A stretch of DNA of 64,000 bases from Centropus unirufus. Its lineage: Eukaryota; Chordata; Aves; Cuculiformes; Centropidae. Below, one piece after another: positions 23,576-36,500 of the stretch. Made by a program: the position numbers and the translations under genes. Each line of letters starts with the position of its first letter. Positions within the stretch are counted from its first letter, which is position 1. The stretch lies in contig VYZI01000113.1 of assembly GCA_013397695.1 (NCBI GenBank), forward strand, positions 650,791 to 714,790. The letters run 5' to 3'. The notes under the pieces are model-generated. The model was not told the DNA's origin. It saw only the letters and a program-made list of their open reading frames with translations, and ran no database searches.

Positions 23576-26500
23576 CCAGTCTGGCTGAGTCAAGACCTGC
23601 TGTTAAAACTGAAAGGCAAGAGGGAATTGTACAGTCAGTGTAAGCAAGAACAGGTAACCTGGGAAGAGTAGAGGAACACTGCCCAGTTGTGTAGGGGAGG
23701 GGTCAGGAAGGCCAAAGCACAGCTGAAACTGAACTTGGCAAGAGAAGTCAAAATTAACAAGAAGTACTTCTATGGGTCTGTCATTCAGAAAAAGAATGCT
23801 CTGCATGCATTTGGCTCACACATCAAGTTTCTTCATGATAAACATAATATCTGATATTTGTTCCTCAGATCAATTTCCACTGCACATTAGGTAGTGTTAT
23901 CTTAAGCACTTTGCACAGAGGAGTTAAGATACATCATCACTATGAAAGAAGAAATATATGTTTACTTACTTTGCTACAGGAAAGAATTTTAATTAATATG
24001 TTAATGCTTTTTATTTGAGTAAGAGAACTTGAATCTGGACATACTAACTTCTCCTGAATCAACCTGGAAAAACTGGCAATATGTTACTCTGGAAAAATAA
24101 ACCTTCAGGTTGGGTGTGATTTTGAGTCAGTCTAAAAAGTCCTGGACTCTTCTAACAAAAAAGCCAGCAATAGAAGTATATCCCTATACATAATCAAAAA
24201 AGTAATTAAATAAAAGATAATCTTTAAAAGCATCTATTTATTTGTAGGCAAATATTGCTGATGTTTTCCCCCTCCAGTGTATTAGGATAGGTATTCCAGT
24301 ATAGCCAGGCACCATAGATGGAAATTCTTTTACATGCCCAACTCCTTTCAGCCTTTTGTCTTCAGGCAATTTCTGCACTGTCTTGATTTCCTCCTTGTTC
24401 TTGTTGAATCCATTTCATTTTCTTTTTGCAAGTATTTTGCTGTCTCCTTCCCAGCAAATTCTTCCTTGTACCAGTATTTTCCATCCTGAAAAGATTCTAT
24501 GCTGATTTGACAGGAGCAACCTAAGCTAAATTTCACAAGAGTGTATAATAGCAGCATTTGGCTCACAGATTATCTCAGCTTAAAGCCTATAGCATGACAG
24601 CTGCTCCCATGAAAAATGACAGGAGCTTACAAACAAGGCAGAGTTGCAAAGGACAACGGATTTCAAGGAATCATCCACTAAGTCATTAGCAGATATAGCA
24701 GCTATTTACAATGTCTGGTGCAGTATTTACAGTGAAAAAAAACGGATATGAGATCCCTTAGCATTCCCTAGCAGTACTGGTGTTCTCATCTATTCACTTT
24801 TGTCTCCCGTCCTCTACACTCTCCTCAGCTTCTCAACACATATACAAAAGCTCACTTAAAACTCTCTTCAGCTTGGAAATAATTTCCTAGGAAGTCTCAC
24901 AAGGAAAAATTCTGGATAAACACAAAAAATACAAGAAAGTAGAGGAATAAGAATTGTTCCTGGCATTGGTGTTGAATTCTAATGAAAACTCCTGCTGCTT
25001 TCTAACTACAATGTAATTTAATTTGTAAGTGTAATAAAAGATTTTTTTGACGTGGAATATAACCTGGTTTCCATAGAGTAAATTATTTTTAATATTTTAA
25101 ATGCTGTGAGGCTTATATTTTGAGCAAATCTGTGCATATTGTTCATAACTGAATGAGAACAAAATAAAAAATTCTACATTTTCAGCTAGTTTAGACACAT
25201 AAATCCTTAACAAAAATGCTACATTTATACCTGAAGCATCTACAGTCCAGAGAAATATAAAAGAAATATCATCAGTCAGTAGTTACAATCCCAGAAGCGC
25301 CTTGATAGTTTGAGATAGTTGTTTACATTAACTATTCTATAAACTGTAAACCAAAATACTACTTGGGTCTGAGAAATACATTGGTCAGTTAAGCTAAGAA
25401 CTCAGTATGTCTACAAAACTTGCCCCCTTTAGGGAAGAGCTTTTATGATTTAATCTTCCCCTTGCATCTATAGTTTACTGTATCTCAGCATAAGCAAATG
25501 CTTATTTCTTACTTTCCAAGCAAAGATTGTTAAAATATAATCACCACAAGACTTCATCCTGTTTAATGGTATGAATAGTCACTCAGAGTGGATGATGTAG
25601 AACAAAGGAAAACATCCTTCTATTTCAGCCAGGACAAGGAAATACCTCAAAGGCAACCAAAAGTATCCTAACAAGGACAAAAATTTCTTAGTGTAATTCT
25701 CTAAGTCCTTATAAAGTCCTTACTTTAGAAACATATTGATTCCCCTTCCAAAGCTTTCCATTTTCTGGGCACTGAAACAGAAAGTAAGAAAAATGTATAC
25801 ATTGACATGATGAACATTCACATAACCTAACTTTATCTAGAGTCTATCTATGGCAGAAGTTAAGTTATCAGTAAACCTAGATTGCACTTACTGAAGAACT
25901 GAGCTCTATTGCTTCATGCAACTCAGAGAGACAAAATGAATCTCCTATCCTGAACATATGTAGAAATTAAGAATGAGTTCAAGTGGTACAGGAAGTTTAG
26001 GGAGAGAAGTCCAACTTAGACACATTGGTGATGCGAATATACCCCCGTTATGTTCTTTCCTCACACCATTTTACGTAATTAAATGCTTTTGTGAGCCTAC
26101 CTGTGATCTCAAAGAGCAGAAAGAAAGAAAATTCCCTGCTTATATCATGCTCTCTAATCACATAAATTAAAATGAAAGCAAGAACAGCCAGCATCTCAAA
26201 TTCAAGTACCTACACTGAAGCAGTTGGAGTGTGGACTTGGTTGATTCTGGAATATAAGTATGTAAGTAAGTAGAGTTACGGTCCTTGGATCAATGAAGAG
26301 TTACTTATTACTTATAAAAAATAAAGAACATGTCAAAAACAATGCATCCCAGTACCATCAATTGCATGGCAGGAAGGATATTCATCTTGAATGTGGGCTA
26401 ATTATACAAATTAAATTTTTAATATCTGTCTTGCAGAAACTTTCAAGGAACACCTAGTTTTCTAGGTACAGCTAAATGTCTAATTCTTTAATATAGTAAG

Positions 26501-27659
26501 TACTATAAACTGCTAAACCTCTCTGGAAGTATTATGTAGGAAATGAGAAATCACTTGATAAGGCATTCTTAAAGGCAGAAAAGTATACCAAAATACCGTA
26601 ACAAGATAGATTTCTTACATAAGCTGAAAGAAAAACAGATTACTTGCTTCTAATACAGACAAAAAACACCCTTTCTCCTCTTCCAACATTTCTGGCTGAC
26701 ATTACAAAAAAAAAGAAACCACGAAACTGTGCAGATGGTATATCTTCACCTTGCACATGAAGGGAGTGAGTGAAATAATTTATCTGTGGAGGGGGGGTTG
26801 TATATTCTCACAACCTGGTGACTTTCTCCCACACAAAAAAGGGGTACCGTGATCAACGATGACTTTTTCCATACGTTTCTATCAGGCACTTTGAAATCAT
26901 AGGATGACATTGTGACTTAGGCTTGCGTACTGACCATGCTCTATTCTAGACTACAAATCACCACTGAAAATGCTAAGTTCTTCTTTTCCCAGTGTGTATG
27001 TAAGAGCACAAATCATTTACAGATTCACCATGCTGATACATGAAAAGTCTTAAACGTTTTTTTTTAAATAAGTTACAGCAACACTGATTGCCCTCTGACT
27101 TACAGCACTGTAAATAAAAAATAAATCTATTTTCATCAATTATACCACACAGCTATAAAACTGGCCTAAGAGAACAGAAAGTAAAAATGGTCTCATGTTC
27201 TCTCCCACATGTCTGTTTCTGTAATAAATCACTTGTAAATGCCATGCTTTACTGTAGGTTTAAGGTGAAATTATCTTTTATAGAAAATTACAGCAAAGCA
27301 TTATTAAAATACTGCTGACATGTTTAGTCCAACAGAATTATCTGTTGCTTATTGTTTTACTCTAACATGGGAAAGTGTTAAAGTTATTATCTTTGTAATT
27401 GATCATGTTACCTCATACTTTCCCAGGGTGCATTAATATTGGGGTAAAAAATATATATGTAAGCTTCTTGAGAAGCTTTATTTCCCTATATTAAAAATCC
27501 GGCTGGAACACCCATACAGGCTGAATGCCATCCAGTAGGCTCTTCAAAATTTTACATTGAGCCTTATCTGTGTGACTAACATTTTCAGATACACAATAAC
27601 AGTGTTTATCTAATTCCAGTAACTGCCACAACACTGATGGAGGATTTTGTCAAGTGTGT

Positions 27660-27678
27660 GTTTTGTTTTGTTTTGTTT
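27660..27678 (+). repeat. (TTTTG) short tandem repeat
   Basis: Three full TTTTG units with partial flanks form a simple microsatellite. Confidence 0.9.
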
Positions 27679-28293
27679 CCCTGAAATGTACAAGAAGAAG
27701 CCATGCAAGTTCAGAAAGTATCTGGCATTTATGCAGATAGAGATATTTTTTTGCCTTCCCATTTGCATTTTTTCTCTCCTAGCTGGTGCTATAGCAACTG
27801 AAGATGTGAGAACTTCACACAAAAAAAAAGAAAAAACAGCAGAAAAGCACAAAAAAATTAGCAAGCAGAGTTAAATCTATATGTCAGCTCATATTGGCCT
27901 ATACTTGCAGAGTAATTAGTGAATTGTGGTACTCTGAAGGGCCTTGCTCTGAAGCTGCAGGTTATCCTACAGTTTCATCTTAAAAAAAAAATAATTATGG
28001 TCTTCCAAGGCTGGCAGGCAAAACTGGGGACCTCATACTTGTGGTCATTTCTGAGGGAAGAATATGAGGGAATAGTAAAGGAGAATATTTGTGTTTCTTT
28101 TAAAGCAAAACACTTTTTAATTTCTTAAAGAGTAGATAGAATTATTTACCTTGTCTTTCTAGAAGACTATCAATAAAATCAAGAAAAACATCATCACAAA
28201 ACTTGCAAATATAAAAGCAAAGCATGGCTACAGAGTGGCTGAACACTTGTATAGGTGTAGCGTGTTGCTAGGCCCTAAGAGGACTTCAAATCT

Positions 28294-28315
28294 AATTCAG
28301 ATTCGAATCTGAATT
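28294..28315. repeat. 22-bp perfect palindrome
   Basis: The half-site AATTCAGATTC at 28294-28304 is followed without spacer by its exact reverse complement GAATCTGAATT. Symmetry ends on both sides, where T faces T. Confidence 0.95.
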
Positions 28316-29680
28316 TAAAATCAACCATCTTTTCAAACAAAGCTATCACAGAGAAGACAAAATCTTAAATGCTTAAATGAGAAGTCATAGCAAAGCATAA
28401 AAAAAGTCACAGCATGGTTACAATTTGCAATTCCAAACCTTTTTACACATCCTAAAAGCAAAATTCTGCAGCATCCAGACTGATAAAGTGGAAGCAAAGT
28501 AAATACAAGATTCAGAAGTAAATAGAAAATGCACAGAAAACTATAGGGTAATGACTTCATTTCAGCTGTTTGCTGAACAGATCAATATGCCAGAGAATCA
28601 ATGATTTTTTTAAAATTATAAAGTAATTCAAAGCTGGATAACAAAATTAAGTGTGACAGAGAATACAGAACTATATCAGAGCTGACATTGTCAGGAAGAC
28701 AGAAAAAGGCAAAAACTGGCTTAACTTTCAAAAACAGATATGACAAGTTATATTTTATTGAGAGTGGTAATGACCCATTTGTCATTCTATCACCAACTCA
28801 ACAGGGTCTGCTAATCTTTATTTGATAGACTGAAATAATAATGACTAAAGACATCACAGCTTTTGCTGTTATTCTTATCTCATCTTGAATGGGAACAAGC
28901 AAAAACTTTGTATGTGAGAAGAAGAATAATAGGTGGGGAATTAATCTAAATGATCTGGATTTTATGCACCTGGAGGCAAGTTCAGTCTTTCATTTCACCC
29001 TGACGTAAATATGTATATATAGGATACAAACACACACACGCTGAATTATTAGTACTACACACATTAACGTTGCTGCTGGAGTTATGTAAGTGATGTATGC
29101 AGATACTGTGCGTACTGGGCACATGTACGCACCTCTAATTCACCATGGCTTAGTGTCCTTGCTACCGGAAGAAGGTAAAAACTGAAGTTAAAGTTGTGCC
29201 AATTAAGCAAGAAGAAAATTTATGTTAAGGACTATTTTAAAACAATATAACCATTAGAATAACATCTATTTTATCTTTAACTAAACAGTTTGACAATTCA
29301 TATTATTCTTCTGTCCTTAAAGAAATACATAGGTTTTCACTGTATTCTTTGAAGGTTCACTATAATTATTCAAAGCTGCTGTGGGAGGTTTTGAGTACAA
29401 TCAAATGGACAAAATAAAATATAGTGATAATATCTATCTAAAATTGGAAAAAAAAAAAGTTGTAGCTAACATTAACATTTAACATATGTGGTGTTAAATA
29501 CCTCTTAAAGCATGTCTAAGAGGAAGGTACATCTATTGTCTGGTCAATAGAACCATTAAACAATTGTAAATTCAATCAAACAGAAATCCAGTGCAACCAT
29601 GACAGTTTGCCCATGGGGAGATAATATCTGAAACTCAAGTCATGAGCTTTTAATGCAGTTTGGAAAAAGATTAGCATTTC

Positions 29681-29962
29681 AGTCCTTACTGAAAATGGAA
29701 TTTACTGTAAGCCTGACAAGTTGGACTACTCTGCTCAAAATGCTGGTTTTGTTCCTTTCTTAATGTTTTCCAGCTGACTGCATGAAGATCAAATATTAGG
29801 ATTAATAAAACCTACAATATGAAGTCCTCACTGAAAAAGAAATTTACTATAAACCTGACAAGTTGGAGTGTTCTGCTTACAATGCTGTTTTCATTCCATT
29901 CTTAGTGTTTTCCATCTGACTGCACGAAAATCAAATATTAGGATTATTAAAACCTACAATAA
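29681..29962 (+). repeat. Diverged tandem duplication, period about 142 bp
   Basis: Copy 1 (29681-29822) begins AGTCCTTACTGAAAATGGAA and copy 2 (29823-29962) begins AGTCCTCACTGAAAAAGAAA. They stay alignable along their whole length, sharing 'cctgacaagttgga', 'aatgctg', 'tcaaatattaggatta' and 'aacctacaata'. Many substitutions separate them, so this is an old local duplication. No coding frame crosses both. Confidence 0.93.
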
Positions 29963-30817
29963 AGTTCATAAACACACAATCTGCTATCAAGAAGCATTAC
30001 ATAAAAAGAAATTCATGTCAACATTTTATATCTTTGCAGGACAGGGAGACTGCATAGGCCAGTGTCAACATGTCAAAATTGAATCTATTCTGACAAATTA
30101 TGAGGTACAGCACTACAGTCTGCTCATAAAATACCTGATATACATGGAAGCAATATTGGTTTGACCAAGGAGAACCAGAAAATTCTGTCAAAACAGCAGC
30201 CTCTACTCACAGGATGGTATGGTCAGTGCTAACATACATTCTACCTGTGGCTCCAGAAGATTTTCAGGTGACATAGTGAATTGAAAATGGGAAGAAAATA
30301 TCAGGAAACCATACAACAAAAAGTTAGAAAAGTGTGTAATTACGATTGTACCTTTTAATCAGTTCATACCTCTCTCTAGGTAGAAATATGTTTCTATTCA
30401 GAGCTTCTCTTGATAAAAACAGAATGAGATAGCAATCCCTTCTTATTTCAAAAGATTTCTATCCAGTCTTGTCTCTCTAATTTTGGTTCCAGCCAGTCTT
30501 ACCACCATAGAAATTTATTTCTGTAGACTCGAACCACATAGGCTAAGAGATTTGATGCCTATTCCATTCTAATTTTTTTTTTTCATTTTTACTTCTTAAT
30601 TATTTTCTTAATATAGTACATTTATTCTTAGAGGTAAAGTATAAAGATCAATAAAACATGCAATAAGCAAGCCATAAAGAATCAATCTTTACTGTTTATT
30701 ATACCAGGCTTATGGCAATTTGGAATATGAACTGAATGCTAAAAATGTTAATCTGTCTGTTACAGAACAATTAAAATTATTAACAGTCTCATTTATCCTA
30801 CCTAGAAAATTGAAAAC

Positions 30818-30837
30818 TATATATATATGTGTGTGTG
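30818..30837 (+). repeat. Compound (TA)n(TG)n microsatellite
   Basis: Alternating TA units pass directly into TG units, giving 20 bp of alternating pyrimidine-purine sequence. Confidence 0.92.
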
Positions 30838-30969
30838 AAATTATAATATAAAATGTTTTCTGCTTCAGAGGAAGGTTTCAGAGTTGTTTACCACAGGCAT
30901 AAAATTGCCACTCCAGAATATTTCAAACTGCTCTGTGAAAGCTAATAGAGCCCAAGGTTTGTAAATTTT

Positions 30970-30989
30970 ACACACATGCACACACACAT
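30970..30989 (+). repeat. AC-rich microsatellite
   Basis: ACACACATGCACACACACAT, interrupted once by TG. Confidence 0.9.
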
Positions 30990-31972
30990 AAATAAAACAG
31001 TGAAACATACAACGTATAATTTGAATTTATTCTCATAATTTTTAAAACTATATGTAAAATGAGATACTACTCTCTTTTCTATCTAAGCAAAAGTTTGGAT
31101 TATTAAAATTGGTTGAAACAATATGGATTTGGGCTGATCTTTAATCAGCAATCTCAGTGACTTCTAACAAGAAGCTTGACTGATTCAATTTAATTTTAAT
31201 AAAAACTTTAATTGGCTTAAATAGGAATTTTGGTTAAAGCCCAAGTGTCTTCAAGATTCAAGATTCTTCAAGATTCAACTAGGCAGTTGCTAGGAGCTGC
31301 ATAGAGTATTAATATACCACACACTAGTGATGTGTTTGTTCCTGATGTAAAGCAAGTTTGCTCCAATTTATTACAAGCTGAGAATGTGACCAAAATGTAT
31401 TGACATAGTTACTGAATTCACCCTGGGAACCATCCATATACACCTATATCTTGTGCTGTTGATAGAGGTATGCTATCTTTCTGAAAGGAGCAATACAGAA
31501 AAAAAATAGTTGCAAACTTTTCCGTTGTTAAGTTTTTTATTAAAAAACAACCAACACATCTTAAACTACATTCATCTCCTCTCATTTCATTCTGTCATTT
31601 TATATTTTGGGTTAGGTGTCAAGGCATGAATATATTTGATTACATGCAAGTAGGAATTTAAAAATAAAATCTTTCTAAACCCAAAGAGAGCATTCTTTGT
31701 GTATTTCCATAAAGTTCCCTGTACAGCAATCTGTAATCTGGTCCTACTAGTAATCTGCTTTAATCTGAAAGGTAACATATTTGGCTCACCTGTGAGTTAC
31801 CTGGTTTTCACTCACAAATGTCAATGCTGCCAACTTACTGGAAGAAATAAGCCTCCTCCTTGCCTAAAACAAGTCTAGCGAGGAAAAAGCTTTACTGCCC
31901 AGGGAGCTTGTGGATGGGAAATAAAGATATGGTTTACTGCAGTCTAGGATTTAAACAGTTCAGTGTTGACCT

Positions 31973-31986
31973 CTTCTTCTTCTTCT
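31973..31986 (+). repeat. (CTT) microsatellite
   Basis: Four to five CTT units. Confidence 0.9.
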
Positions 31987-32164
31987 CAGTAAACAAACTT
32001 GAAAGCAGGGATTCCTTGAATTATTGCAAGGGCAGTCTCATATAGAAAAATCTAGCTGCTGTGCCAGAGGTGCGGCAACAGGAAATAGACTACTCCAGGT
32101 CCAGATAGACTTGTCCAGCATGCCATCAAGACAGTGTCCCTTAAGAGTATTGATACCCACTAGG

Positions 32165-32554
32165 GAAAAAGGAAAGAAGTATTTGACTGGGAATTTTGTA
32201 GAGCAAAGGAAATGCTTTTCTTCGCTTGACATTTGTTGCCTGGTATACATTTCATATTGCTCTACCCTGTAGTAGAAAAAGACAACCAGATTTCATGGAA
32301 TCCAGTTTATGGTCAAATGAAAGCAAAGTGACAGCTGTAAATGTAGAAGTTAAAATGTAGAAGAAAAAGGAAAGAAGTATTTGACTGGGAATTTTGTAGA
32401 GCAAAGGAAATGCTTTTCTTCGCTTGACATTTGTTGCCTGGTATACATTTCATATTGCTCTACCCTGTAGTAGAAAAAGACAACCAGATTTCATGGAATC
32501 CAGTTTATGGTCAAATGAAAGCAAAGTGACAGCTGTAAATGTAGAAGTTAAAAT
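32165..32554 (+). repeat. Perfect tandem duplication, period 198 bp
   Basis: The 192-bp segment 32165-32356 recurs as 32363-32554 with no difference that I can find base by base. A 6-base spacer GTAGAA (32357-32362) separates them, and the same six bases occur just inside the end of each copy, before GTTAAAAT. Perfect identity in neutral-looking DNA implies a very recent event, a haplotype-specific duplication, or an assembly error. The duplication takes in part of short frames on both strands but creates no new long frame. Confidence 0.97.
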
Positions 32555-33530
32555 CACTAGCTGAAATAAAGCAACAGAAGTATTGTACAGAAATCCTCAT
32601 CATCAGCTGGAAGCTTGGTGCTTGCTATGGGGTGAGTAATCTTGGAGTTTAACACACCAATAGGCACCCTTACTATCTAAGACTGTGTTACCACAGTAAA
32701 ATAGAAGAATGCTCAGAAATGTTTTCTGGGAAGATTGAATCTATTTGTATAGGTGTAATCTCAGTGTATCAGTCTATGAACCTCAGCCAAAAAGACTGAA
32801 TTCTCCTTGCATTCATGCAAGTTTTAGCTTGGTGTTGAGGTGTAGTAACAGTCATTGTAGGATCTTGAGGTCCAGAAATTATGCTTATTCAGAGAATAAA
32901 GTGTCAGGCTTGGAGATTGTTGAATACTCTTTTACTCAGTTCACTATCACCTTAATTATATGCTGCATCATAGGACCTCTATAATAATAAAAAAAAAAAA
33001 CAACCCAAAAACCAGCAACCATATTCAGAGTTACCCAAGTTGGCACTGGCTGTAAGACTCAATTGGAAACAGTACCATAACAGCCCTGGCAGAACTGTAA
33101 CTGGAGATAAATGTCCCTGCTCTGCAAGTACAACATCATTTCAGTGCATGGCATAGGCAGCAAATCAGGCAGCCTTCCAGAGAACATTCTGCTGCTTTAC
33201 ATGGAGACAACATACACTGCTGGCTTGAAGCCCACACCCTCAGCTAACCTGGAAGATCTCTGCAACTAAGATGCCCATGATTTCCCTAGGATACACACTT
33301 TGCCTGTAATTGTTGCTCTCATCATTTCTTGAGAGCTTCAGGAAGGCTTGAGGCACTTTGAAAGTTTCTTGCAGTTTCCTGGAGGGAGGGACTTTCTCCA
33401 AGTCTTCTGAAACACATTCCTAAATATAAGTGAATTTTCTGAGAAATCTGAGGTTTGGTTTATTAGGCACTACTCTCCACTTTAATATTTTTGAGTCTGT
33501 GTGAAAATATCACTTTACAAAGTGAACTGA
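32555..33530. other. Unique DNA, no gene seen
   Basis: No recognisable coding region or repeat family. There is a run of 12 A near 32989-33000 and a moderately less AT-rich patch at 33040-33420 with no known match. Confidence 0.55.
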
Positions 33531-33580
33531 GAATCACAGAATCATAGAATGGCTTGGGTTGGAAGGGAACTTAAATATCA
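33531..33580 (-). mobile_element. CR1 LINE tail, minus strand (about 50 bp)
   Basis: It starts GAATCACAGAATCATAGAAT and continues GGCTTGGGTTGGAAGGGAAC before the match stops. This is the reversed terminal octamer repeat and the last bases of the CR1 3' UTR. It is an extreme 5' truncation or a remnant cut later. Confidence 0.92.
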
Positions 33581-36500
33581 CTCTGACTTTGAACAATTGC
33601 CTAATATATTGCTTGTATGCACACATGAAAACCTGTATAAAAGTGATTCCAATGTGACCACCAATTCCCCACGCTTCCCCAATGAGTGACATCTCAAAAA
33701 TAAAGCTCATTTTGGAGCATTTTCAAAGTACTTTCCCAGAAAATTACATTTAAATGGCCTCTGACATTTTTGAATATGGTTTTTTTTGTGAAAACACTAC
33801 TTCCTTTGGCATGCAACTGCAATCAAGAATTTTCACTCACCATAAAACATGTCAAAATAATGGATGGCATTCCCAGTAAAGAAAGTCAATTTAAATAAGT
33901 CAGGTAGAACCACATACCTTTCTGTGGAAAAAAAAATCTTTATCTAGGTTTATCTTATTTATTGCCCTTTAGAAAAATCATACTGCACAATTTTTAGGGA
34001 CTTGTATATTTTCCCAGCATATGTCTTTGAAATAAAACAAAATTCCAATCCTTCCACTAGTAATGTTGCTTCTCTAAACCTGCATGCAAAAAAAAAAAAC
34101 ATTAAAAAAAATCCCTTTTTCCTTCTAGCTGGCCTATTAGTTAATTACTGCGGCTTATTACAAAATCAATAACAACATGGCATTGCTGATACATTTCCCA
34201 TTTACAAATGTGAATACAGGGTTTCCCATTACTTCATTATTGAATTTGTTTGTTTGAAAGATTCTTTAGTGAGTAATGCATCATGCTGGCATAAAGTCTC
34301 CCGGTTCGACATGGACAAAACACAAATAAAACTGGAAATGAAGAAAGACTGCCTAATACCTGTCTATTTCTATAAGTTCTATTTATTTATCAGACTCTTC
34401 CTTACCATATGAAACATGAATTTAATTAAAAACCCACACACATTTCTACATTGTTTAATAAATTTCCCTCTAACAAAAGAAATAAAAATAGCTACCAAAT
34501 CCACCCATTCTAACTCATGTAATCCCTGGCAGTACCAATTTTGTGTGTAATGGAACTCAATAAAGTCAGATGCACAAGTACATCAGGTATTATAAAACAC
34601 AAAGAGGAACATCTCTGGTCAGATAAAGATATTGTTAATACTCAATAATTCTAGCCAAACTGACATTCTCCTGGCCATTGCAGTAATCTTTTTCCAAAAA
34701 CATTCTCTAATGCTACTACATTAGAACCCAAAGCAACTTTGACACTTTGAATAGATATATTTTTTAAAGATATCAAGGCAGGATTTTAAGGCATTGTGGC
34801 AGATGCAACCACCTTGACAAGTACCAGGTCTTGCTAAAGACCTGACAAACTGTCACTTGAAAATCCTTTCTTTGAGGAGAGGAAGAATGACCACCTTACC
34901 TGACAGACAGGTCGACATGTCTGGACCATTCTTCTCCTAACCCTCTTTCCCCCTGCCCAAAGAAGGAACACCTTTTGGGTAAGAATTGTCCACCTCTGAC
35001 TTTTTGGATGTTCACCAGGAAAATAATTACTAATTTCAGATTCAGTTTTTACAGACTCTCACAGGTGACACTAATTCTGACTGCAGGCTAACAGAAATAC
35101 ATACGTGCACATAATCCTTTAGTCACAAAACATTAACCAGTTCTAGGACCAGAGATAAATCTAACTGCACCTAGGCTCTCTTCTAAAGAGAAGCTTAGAG
35201 GGCAAGGGGGTCCATCTTGAACATGGGCACCCAATAGAAAGGGATCCCTCAGTCACCTGTCAGAGCCACACCTATTTAACATGGCAGTCCCTCTGCCACT
35301 TTATGTCCACACTTGTGGTAAAAAAAAAAAGCTCTTCTTTATATCCCTTTTATAGCAGGTAATTTTCACTGGCAATGGCAAACCACTGGAACAGGATCCT
35401 AGAAAAAGCAGCTCCCAGGTTTCCCAAGGGAGGAGATTGCAAACTGCTGTGGCAGCTACTCCCTCTTCATTAGCTGCTCCTGATGTCATCCTCTGTTGCA
35501 TAAGAAAAAAATTAGCAGCAAAAGGGGTACAGTGAGGCTTTCAGATGCAGGATGCTATTGACTAAACTTTCCCTTTATGTATTTACCTAAAATGTTTTGT
35601 TGACAGCCAATGCATAGCATTCTTGAACATCATTTGCATTTCCCCTCTTTGCTAGAAGGTAAATGGGTTGATAATTTTCTTTCACAGAAAGTTGATTTTA
35701 AAAATCTGTTTATAACATAAAAGCACTGAAGTAATAGAGCAGTGCAATATAGCCCATGAGAAATTTTCAGAGCATTTTCAGTTATTTCCATGAAAGAAAA
35801 CTTCTACCTTCAGTCCCTAAGGACCAGTTTTTTAGGAAGTTTTGTTATTCCACTGCTGCTCTATTGCACCATCTGCTCTTAGAAGTCAATCAAGAAACAA
35901 AGTGAATTTTGGAGGCATTGAATACAAAGCTTCTAAACGGCAAGAGCAGACGAGGACAAATCCTGAAGTATTTCCATGTTTCTTTAGAATCTCCCTCTTG
36001 TTTAGACAGTTCCACACAGTGAGTCATGTTGGGATAAAGGTGATGCATTTAACACTCAGTAAAGCAATTTATACAAGAGCAACTTGTTACTTACAATAGC
36101 AGTTAACACTACTCCATAAAGCTTGTAATTTTGCAGGGACTGATGTTCCAGGTAACTAGACATTCCCACATAGTTCATGCTTTGCACATGTGTTTGTTAT
36201 GTGGTCTCATAATGACAGCAATCAGGAAGTGACAATATTAATGTCTACTAATTAAGCACAGATCTTAACAGTGTTTTGACATTTCTCCAGCAACCAGCAT
36301 ATAACAAGTGGTACAGAGCAACCACTGTTTGGTCTGTTTCTTGGTATTGACTGGAATTACTTGATTACAGCTGATTGAACGTTAGGGACTTTCTTTTGAA
36401 CTACATCATGACTCCTTTCGCTGTGCTCTAGCTTGAAAGAAATTCTCAAAGCAGAGGAAAAAAATTGATAAAAACTTACCAGAGATCATAGACACTGGAA

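Larger units (their letters stand above)
23000..23800 (+). pseudogene. CR1 ORF2 endonuclease-domain fragment, plus strand
   Basis: Translated on the plus strand with frame breaks, this shows SQSLILLGDFNHSDICWKSS (about 23055-23120), then QVIDTPSRGDPVLNLTVTS, then CSNHSSVGFEVL (about 23279-23315). A lysine-rich linker with similarity to KAKAQLKLNLAREVKINKKY follows (about 23710-23765). This is the C-terminal half of the CR1 apurinic-type endonuclease and the linker before the reverse transcriptase. GDFN is intact, but the usual SDH catalytic motif reads SNH (Asn codon 23285-23287), and stops occur at about 23155-23165. The copy has neither the reverse transcriptase nor the 3' end, so it was cut on its 3' side after insertion. 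Family motifs are recalled, not aligned. Confidence 0.88.
23801..29680. other. Unique AT-rich DNA, no gene seen
   Basis: No recognisable gene or interspersed repeat. Simple features: a short inverted repeat at 27461-27478 (arms AAGCTTCT and AGAAGCTT), a (TTTTG) run at 27660-27678, and the 22-bp palindrome at 28294-28315. Confidence 0.6.
29963..32164. other. Unique AT-rich DNA with simple repeats, no gene seen
   Basis: Holds (TA)n(TG)n at 30818-30837, an AC-rich run at 30970-30989, a small TTCAAGATTCAAGAT-type tandem at 31249-31278 and a (CTT) run at 31973-31986. No open frame shows a domain. Confidence 0.65.
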
